A DNA stretch of 64,000 nt, taken from JBCBEX01 sp038528235 (GTDB lineage Bacteria; Bacteroidota; Rhodothermia; Rhodothermales; Rubricoccaceae). Numbering within the stretch: position 1 is the stretch's first letter; each line of letters starts with the position of its first letter. The DNA is taken from positions 1-64,000 of the forward strand of contig JBCBEX010000011.1 in assembly GCA_038528235.1 (NCBI GenBank), read 5' to 3'. The notes under the pieces were generated by a model. It saw only the letters and a list, made by a program, of their open reading frames with translations, was not told where the DNA came from and did not search any database. A program made the position numbers and the translations under genes. Of the stretch, positions 58,772 to 64,000 are shown piece by piece.

Positions 58772-59707
58772 CTAGAGACTCACCGGCGCGTTGAGGTCCG
58801 AACTAACCCCCCGCTCAACAGCCAGCTTGTAGATCACATTCAGGGGCGGTTCGTGTAGCTCGAAGTGGGACACGTCGGCGCCGGCGTTGAGCGCTGCCTT
58901 CAAGACCTGCCGTGCAGGCGTCGCGTCGGCCAGCAGCACTTCGGCGGCGCCACGGCTTCGCGACTCGACCGTGACCAGCCGCTGCTGCTGCAACCTGTCG
59001 AGCCACGCGTCGGGGCCGTCGAAGCGCACCGTGAGCGTGTTCGACCCGAATCGTCGTTTTACGTCGCGCAGCGCACCGGAGAGTACCACCTCGCCCTGCG
59101 CGATCAGGCACACGTCGTCGCAGAGCTTCTCGACCTGCTCCAAGCGGTGCGAAGCAAAGAGGATGATGCGGCCGTCGGCGCGGAGTTCCTGGATGATGTC
59201 GCGCAGCAAGTCTGCGTTGATCGGGTCGAGGCCGCTAAAGGGCTCGTCGAGGATGAGCAGGTCAGGCGCGTGCGCGATGGTGGCGACGAACTGCACCTTC
59301 TGCTGCATGCCCTTCGAGAGGGCTTCGACCTCCGCGTTCCACTGGTCGCCCAGTTCGAGGCGCCCCATCCAGTCACGACAGGTTCTCTCGGCGTCCGACC
59401 GCCGCATGCCCTTCAGCTGCGCGAGATAGACGAGTTGCTCGCCCACCTTCATCTTCTTGTACAGCCCGCGCTCTTCGGGGAGGTAGCCCATCCGGCGCTG
59501 CGAGGCCGGCCCGACAGACTGCCCTCCCAGGGTCACCGACCCCGCATCCGGTACCGTGATGTATGTGATCATCCGGATCGTGGACGTCTTCCCTGCCCCG
59601 TTCGGCCCGAGCAGCCCGAAAATGCGCCCTGGCTCGGCCGAGAAAGAGACACCGTCGACTGCGGTGAACGAACCGTAGCGTTTGACGACCTGATCGACGT
59701 GCAGCAT
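58772..59707 (-). CDS. ABC transporter ATP-binding protein (NatA-like, DUF4162 C-terminus)
   Basis: A 311-residue ATPase. Walker A is GLLGPNGAGKTSTIRMI (about residues 31-47). The signature is variant: ALSKGMQQKVQFVATIAHAP. Walker B is LLILDEPFSGLDPIN, followed by the switch His in FASHRLEQVEKLC. The C-terminal DUF4162 region (about 225-310) is typical of NatA-type partners. It is followed directly by the permease gene, with which it should form the exporter. Confidence 0.92.
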   Translation of the reverse strand: MLHVDQVVKRYGSFTAVDGVSFSAEPGRIFGLLGPNGAGKTSTIRMITYITVPDAGSVTLGGQSVGPASQRRMGYLPEERGLYKKMKVGEQLVYLAQLKGMRRSDAERTCRDWMGRLELGDQWNAEVEALSKGMQQKVQFVATIAHAPDLLILDEPFSGLDPINADLLRDIIQELRADGRIILFASHRLEQVEKLCDDVCLIAQGEVVLSGALRDVKRRFGSNTLTVRFDGPDAWLDRLQQQRLVTVESRSRGAAEVLLADATPARQVLKAALNAGADVSHFELHEPPLNVIYKLAVERGVSSDLNAPVSL

Positions 59708-59784
59708 GTCAGACTAGCGTGGTGGAATCGATTTCGAACGACTGTCGGGATGAGACGGTGAGTGCCTACACCAGGCTTGGAAAC

Positions 59785-60414
59785 TCACTCGTCCCCATAA
59801 ACGGCGGTGCGAAGCCAGTCGGCGTAGGACACGGAGCAGTCGGCGAGCAGCGGACGCGGGGGGCCGTGACGCATCGTGAAGGCGATCGCGAGGCGAAGCA
59901 TGTTGACGAGCGGCTGCGTGTCCGCTTTCGACGTCGCGTCGTTGTCGAAGCCTTCGAAGCAGATCGAGCAGTATTCCTTGCCCTGGACGACGAGCCGCGT
60001 CAGTTCGAGATCGCAGCCTTCGTCGGGCGCGTTCTCTGACGTGGCTTCGCGCAGCGTGTTGCGGTCCAGCACGAAGACGCGCGTGAGGCGGTGTTTCTCG
60101 ATGTCCCACCACTCATCCGTGTCAGGGCGCTGGTCGGGATCGTCGAGTGGGAAGCGCCACTTCGTCCAGATGTCGACGGCTCCGCGCACGTTGACAGCTA
60201 GGTCTTCGACGCCGTAGATCCCGGCACAGCGCTTGATCTCCAGCCGTCCTTTGCGGCGTTTGACGTTCAAGCCACCCGGGGCCGTCGGCACGAGGTACCG
60301 ATCCGTGCGGTGCTTCTCGATGGGCGGCTGATCGCCCAACCCGTCGAACCATGCCTGCACATCGTCAGGGATCGGACCGGGCCAGATCCAGCGTACTTCA
60401 GCAGTCAGGCGCAT
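59785..60414 (-). CDS. Uncharacterised protein
   Basis: A 209-residue soluble protein that I cannot assign. It is rich in charged and Trp residues. The pattern of alternating basic and acidic strands (GLNVKRRKGRLEIKRCAG, IWTKWRFPLDD, EGCDLELTRLVVQGKEYCSI) is faintly like a CYTH/triphosphate-tunnel fold, but the N-terminal ExExK motif is not clear (LTAEVRW). No signal peptide is present. It lies downstream of thrA on the same strand, separated by a 14-bp tandem repeat. Confidence 0.65.
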   Translation of the reverse strand: MRLTAEVRWIWPGPIPDDVQAWFDGLGDQPPIEKHRTDRYLVPTAPGGLNVKRRKGRLEIKRCAGIYGVEDLAVNVRGAVDIWTKWRFPLDDPDQRPDTDEWWDIEKHRLTRVFVLDRNTLREATSENAPDEGCDLELTRLVVQGKEYCSICFEGFDNDATSKADTQPLVNMLRLAIAFTMRHGPPRPLLADCSVSYADWLRTAVYGDE

Positions 60415-60437
60415 GAGCAGTGCAACGTGGGGTGGGT

Positions 60438-60487
60438 GAATCGGACTCGGCGAATCGGACTCGGCGAATCGGACTCGGCGAATCGGA
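60438..60487. repeat. Tandem repeat, 14-bp unit about 3.6 times
   Basis: The unit GAATCGGACTCGGC is repeated three times exactly, followed by an 8-base partial copy. It lies 24 bases upstream of the gene at 60414 and just past the thrA stop. Confidence 0.92.
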
Positions 60488-60530
60488 GCACGAGACCCGC
60501 GTTCAGGACGTTAGATCGAGCTGGTTCGAC

Positions 60531-63005
60531 TTACATGGCCTGGGCGGCCCGCACGACATCGGCGAGAAGAACGGCTGTCGTGATGTCGATGCTCGCCCCT
60601 GGTCCCTGCACGATGAGCGGCTCGGGGGCATAGCGGTCCGTCGTGCAGATGGCGATGTGCGTGGATCCAGAGAGACGGGCAAGTGGAGACGCAACAGGCA
60701 CCGCCTGGACAACGCACCGGAGCACGCCAGCTTCCACGTCGAGCGTGCTCACGTACTGCAAGACCCCGTCCGCGTCATCGGTGCGACGCCGCCACTCGTC
60801 GTCGAGTTCGGGCAGGCGCTCCCAGAAGCGGTCCAGGGGAAGCGTGGCAAACTCGTCGGGGACGAGCGAGGTCGTCTCTACATCGGCCAACTCTAGGTCG
60901 CCAAAGCCAGCATCTGGACCGAGCTCGCGAGCAAGGATGAGCAGCTTGCGCGCCGCGTCGACGCCGACGAGGTCGTCGCGGGGATCGGGCTCGGTGTAGC
61001 CAGCCAGGTGCGCCTGCCGGACGGCTTCAGAGAACGCCACGCCGTCGCGCAGGGCATTGAACACGGAGCCGAGCGTTCCCGACAGCACCCCCTCGACCCG
61101 GCGCACGCGGTCCCCGGTGCGGACGGCTTCCCGGAGCGAGGCCAAGAGCGCCAACCCAGCCCCCACCGTCGTGTCGTATAGGAACGACGCGCGGCACGAC
61201 CGGACCGCACTCTGCAAGTCTTGCCAATATGCTCGTTCGAGCGTCCCGGCCTGCTTGTTCGGAGTCACGACGGCTATGCCGGCCCGCAGTAGTTCGGGGT
61301 AGAGACGCGCCACGGTCTCCGACGCCGTCGCGTCGATCACGACTAGGCGTTCGAGGCGCGCGGTCGTGATCGCGACGAGCAGATCGGCGAGGGTGTAGTC
61401 GTCGCGGAGCGCCATATCGGCGCACGGCAGACCATTCGGGTCGTAAGCCGCCTGCGAGGTCGTCGCCAGGCCGACCAGCTTCAGGTTGACCTGCTGGTCT
61501 AGGAGCGCCGCGTACTGCGCGTCGAGGAGCGCGAGCAGACGGGTCCCGACGGCCCCCGCCCCGACGAGCACGAGGTGGGCGCGGGTACGCTTCATCGCGA
61601 ATGCCTCGTGCAACGCGCGGACGGCCGCCGAGGCATCGGCTTCGGACACCGCCGCAGAGATGGCCGTGTCTGAAGCCCCCTGCGCGATGGCCAGCACGTT
61701 GATGCGTGCCTTGCCCAAGGTGGCGAACATGCGCCCAGCCACGCCCGGCGCGTAGTGCATGAAGTCGCCGACGGCCGCCACCACCGCCGCGCCTGGCTCT
61801 ACATCGACGCCGAGGAGGTCGCCTCGCTCCAACTCCGAGGACAGCGCGGCCTGGAGGATGCGCTGCGCCCCATCGGCGTCGCTACCGCGAACGGCCAGCG
61901 TCACGGTCTGCTCGCTCGACGCCTGCGCCATGAGGAACACGTCGATGCTCGCCGTCGCGAGCGCGTCGAAGGCGCGGGCGGCCAACGCTGAGGCGCCCGA
62001 AGCGCCGTTGCCGCGCAACGTGACGAGGGCCGCACCTCGCACGGCCGTGACGGCTTTGACGGTGCCCTCTGCCCCCGTTCGCTCGTCAGAGATGACCGTG
62101 GCGGCCCCCTCTGCATCCATGGTGTTGCGGATGTCGAGCGGCACGCTGCGGCGCACGAGCGGGCGCATCGTGCGCGGGTGAAGCACCTTGGCGCCAAAGA
62201 ACGCCAGTTCCGCGGCCTCTTGATAGCTCAGTCGGTCGAGCGTGAAGGCTTCGGGCACGAGGCGCGGATCGGCGGACAGGACGCCGTTGACGTCGGTCCA
62301 GATCACCACGCGTCCGGCGTCGAGCGCGTCGGCGAGGATGGTCGCGGTGTAATCACTACCCGAGCGCCCAAGCGTGGTTGTGACGCCCTCCACCGTTGCA
62401 GCCACAAAGCCCGTCACGATGGGAATCACATCGGGCGGTAACGAGCCAAACGCGACCTGCGTCAGCGTGCGCGTCGTCACAAAGTCAACGGTCGCCTCGC
62501 CGAAGCGGTTGTCGGTGCGCACGAGTTCACGCGCATCCAACGCGCGAGCCGGAAGCCCCGCCTTTCGGAAAGCCGCAGCCACGAGCGGTACGCTCGCGCG
62601 CTCACCCGCCGAGATAATGGCGTCGGTGAACCGGGGGCTGCACTCGCGGAGCAGAAATACGCCATCGAGGAGCTCCCGAACCTGCTCCCACAACGCATCG
62701 AGGTCGGCGCGAAGCGGCGTGTACTCGGCCGGATCGGCGAGGTCGCGGAGGGCGGCTTCATGGCGATCTCGAATCTCACCGAGGATGCTCCGGTGCGTCT
62801 CCTCTCGCGCCACAGCCGCGCGGATGGCCTCCAGCAAGCGGTCCGTCACACCGCCGAACGCCGACGACACCACCACCAGTTGGCCCCGTCGCTGCCGGTA
62901 GCGCTCCGACGCAATGAGGCGCACGACATCGCGTACGCGCCCGGGCGTGCCCACCGACGTACCACCAAACTTGTGAATGACCGCTTGTCCTTGATCCCTG
63001 GTCAC
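60531..63005 (-). CDS. thrA: Bifunctional aspartate kinase / homoserine dehydrogenase
   Basis: An 824-residue fused enzyme of the aspartate pathway to threonine, methionine and lysine. The kinase begins IHKFGGTSVGTPGRVRDVVR and has GRSGSDYTATILADAL. Two ACT-like regulatory modules lie at about 310-450, where threonine or lysine would bind. The homoserine dehydrogenase half starts near LVLVGAGAVGTRLLALL. It contains VVTPNKQAGT, SFLYDTTVGAGLALLASL and VLSGTLGSVFNAL. The start is GTG at 63005. A 16-bp direct repeat lies just upstream. Confidence 0.94.
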   Translation of the reverse strand: MTRDQGQAVIHKFGGTSVGTPGRVRDVVRLIASERYRQRRGQLVVVSSAFGGVTDRLLEAIRAAVAREETHRSILGEIRDRHEAALRDLADPAEYTPLRADLDALWEQVRELLDGVFLLRECSPRFTDAIISAGERASVPLVAAAFRKAGLPARALDARELVRTDNRFGEATVDFVTTRTLTQVAFGSLPPDVIPIVTGFVAATVEGVTTTLGRSGSDYTATILADALDAGRVVIWTDVNGVLSADPRLVPEAFTLDRLSYQEAAELAFFGAKVLHPRTMRPLVRRSVPLDIRNTMDAEGAATVISDERTGAEGTVKAVTAVRGAALVTLRGNGASGASALAARAFDALATASIDVFLMAQASSEQTVTLAVRGSDADGAQRILQAALSSELERGDLLGVDVEPGAAVVAAVGDFMHYAPGVAGRMFATLGKARINVLAIAQGASDTAISAAVSEADASAAVRALHEAFAMKRTRAHLVLVGAGAVGTRLLALLDAQYAALLDQQVNLKLVGLATTSQAAYDPNGLPCADMALRDDYTLADLLVAITTARLERLVVIDATASETVARLYPELLRAGIAVVTPNKQAGTLERAYWQDLQSAVRSCRASFLYDTTVGAGLALLASLREAVRTGDRVRRVEGVLSGTLGSVFNALRDGVAFSEAVRQAHLAGYTEPDPRDDLVGVDAARKLLILARELGPDAGFGDLELADVETTSLVPDEFATLPLDRFWERLPELDDEWRRRTDDADGVLQYVSTLDVEAGVLRCVVQAVPVASPLARLSGSTHIAICTTDRYAPEPLIVQGPGASIDITTAVLLADVVRAAQAM

Positions 63006-63028
63006 TGGTCCTGTGTGTTGCGGCGCTC

Positions 63029-63061
63029 GGCTAGGCGATCAGGTGGGCTAGGCGATCAGGT
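63029..63061. repeat. Short direct repeat, 16-bp unit twice
   Basis: The unit GGCTAGGCGATCAGGT occurs at 63029-63044 and 63046-63061, a period of 17 bases, between purA and thrA. Confidence 0.85.
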
Positions 63062-63084
63062 TCAGCGTATCCCGTTGCCGTAGC

Positions 63085-64000
63085 CTACACCAGCAGCGTC
63101 TCTTCACGCTTCGGACCCGTGCCGATGACGGTCACCTTCACCCCGAGGAAGTCCTCGACGAACGTGAGGTAATCACGTGCTTCTGACGGGAGGTCGGCGG
63201 CATCAGAAAGCGTGCCGAGGTCGCCCTCGAATCCATGGAACTCCTCGTAGAGCGGCTCGACCGTGGCCAGCGTAGCGATGTTGTTGGGGAAGCGGTCGGT
63301 GACCTTTGTCTGCCCTTCCGGCGTGGTGATCTGGTAGGCGGTGCAGACCTCGAGCGTCTCGATGCCCGAGAGCACGTCGAGCTTGGTGACCGCGAGTTCG
63401 GTGAAGCCGTTGAGCCGCGCCGTGTAGCGCAGCGCGACGAGGTCGAGCCAGCCGCAGCGACGGGGCCGCCCCGTCGTTGCTCCAAACTCGTGGCCGACCG
63501 TACGCAGCATCTCGCCGACGCCTTCCGGATCGCCGTCGAGTTCAGTCGGAAAGGGCCCGTTGCCCACGCGCGTTGAGTAGGCCTTGACGATGCCGATGAC
63601 GCGGTCCACGGCGGTCGGCGGGACGCCGAGGCCTGTACAGCAGCCGCCGGCCGTCGGGTGGCTGGACGTCACGAAGGGATAGGTGCCGAAGTCAACATCC
63701 AAGAGCGCGCCCTGAGCGCCCTCGGCGAGCACCCACTTGTTGTCGGCGAGCGCTCGCGTGAGGTAGTCCGTCGTGTCGGTCACAAACGGGTCGATACGCC
63801 GGTCGAAGTCGACGTATTCCTCGATGATGGCCTCCACGTCGAGCCGCTCGTGGCCGTAGACCTTCTGCAAGACATCGTTCTTTGCCTCGATGTTGAGGCG
63901 CAGCTTTTCGCGCAGCACGTCGGGGCTGAGGAGGTCCACGACGCGGATGCCCACGCGCGCGAATTTGTCCACGTAGGACGGCCCAATGCCACGCCCGGTC
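63085..64000 (-). CDS. purA: Adenylosuccinate synthetase, 5' end beyond the window
   Basis: The C-terminal 305 or so residues of the enzyme that joins IMP and aspartate using GTP in AMP synthesis. The visible part runs from TGRGIGPSYVDKFARVGIR. It includes VLAEGAQGALLDVDFGTYPF, VTSSHPTAGGCCTGLG, STRVGNGPFPTEL and GRPRRCGWLDLVALRY, all family hallmarks, and GTGPKREETLLV at the end. The N-terminal P-loop-like GDEGKGK segment lies beyond position 64000. It is upstream of thrA on the same strand with a gap of 79 bases. Confidence 0.96.
   Translation of the reverse strand, partial: TGRGIGPSYVDKFARVGIRVVDLLSPDVLREKLRLNIEAKNDVLQKVYGHERLDVEAIIEEYVDFDRRIDPFVTDTTDYLTRALADNKWVLAEGAQGALLDVDFGTYPFVTSSHPTAGGCCTGLGVPPTAVDRVIGIVKAYSTRVGNGPFPTELDGDPEGVGEMLRTVGHEFGATTGRPRRCGWLDLVALRYTARLNGFTELAVTKLDVLSGIETLEVCTAYQITTPEGQTKVTDRFPNNIATLATVEPLYEEFHGFEGDLGTLSDAADLPSEARDYLTFVEDFLGVKVTVIGTGPKREETLLV

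Noticed and set aside
60438..60487. Tandem repeats as a CRISPR array
   Set aside because: Units are 14 bp with no spacers, and no cas gene is in the window.
1..64000. tRNA, rRNA and common structured RNAs (SRP RNA, RNase P, tmRNA)
   Set aside because: No TTCGANTC-type tRNA arm in cloverleaf context, nor core motifs of the other RNAs, could be found by reading.

Overview
The window is high-GC DNA (about 65% by eye) from a Gram-negative-type bacterium. It encodes outer-membrane beta-barrel proteins ending in an aromatic residue, lipoproteins with a lipobox cysteine, a Wzc-type tyrosine kinase and a short archaeal/Thermus-type prolyl-tRNA synthetase. Many genes have no clear Shine-Dalgarno sequence, and one promoter-like site matches the Bacteroidota TAnnTTTG element. 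The best overall fit is a marine or halophilic member of Rhodothermota/Bacteroidota (Rhodothermales-like). This is inferred from gene style, not from a database match. No rRNA, tRNA or CRISPR array was seen.

Region 1 (0.2-12.3 kb, all minus strand) is an extracellular polysaccharide cluster. In transcription order it holds a GT4 glycosyltransferase, a WbaP-like initiating sugar-phosphate transferase, a Wzc-like co-polymerase/kinase with a Tyr-Gly tail, a small SLBB protein, two sulfotransferases, two GT4 glycosyltransferases and a cell-wall amidase. Two sulfotransferases inside such a cluster suggest a sulfated exopolysaccharide. No Wzx or Wzy homologue is in view.

Region 2 (12.5-31.6 kb) is mixed housekeeping and envelope genes: two DinB-like proteins, an M50 protease with CBS domains, a SlyD-like FKBP, a two-module extradiol dioxygenase, a DUF5715-like lipoprotein, a Cu/Zn-SOD-like protein that has lost most metal ligands, a CcmA-like ATPase, polyphosphate kinase, DNA primase, an Ig-like lipoprotein, a FadL/OmpP1-like barrel, an unusual aromatic- and Arg/Pro-rich lipoprotein, and ProRS.

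Region 3 (31.6-39.1 kb) is the most plastic part. Three copies of a ~130-bp nested-palindrome repeat surround an S9 peptidase and a DUF1624 membrane protein. A 3' remnant of a DUF418 gene lies 1.7 kb from a frameshifted, nearly complete DUF418 gene. An 847-bp IS5-family element has CTAG target duplications. Dispersed GTCAT...ATGAC palindromic repeats, a small GNAT protein and an orphan Phd/YefM antitoxin also lie here or nearby.

Region 4 (39.3-64 kb) is mainly central metabolism and information processing: lipoamide dehydrogenase, a tandem sugar-binding-domain protein, a PAP2 phosphatase, a HAD hydrolase, a rhomboid protease, EngB, SucD, a DUF5671 membrane protein, the gltBD operon, RNase R with a duplicated 3' end, a small outer-membrane barrel, a NatAB-type ABC exporter, an unidentified protein, a fused aspartokinase/homoserine dehydrogenase, and a PurA gene cut by the window end. 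Short tandem repeats of 14-18 bp units recur between genes across the window.
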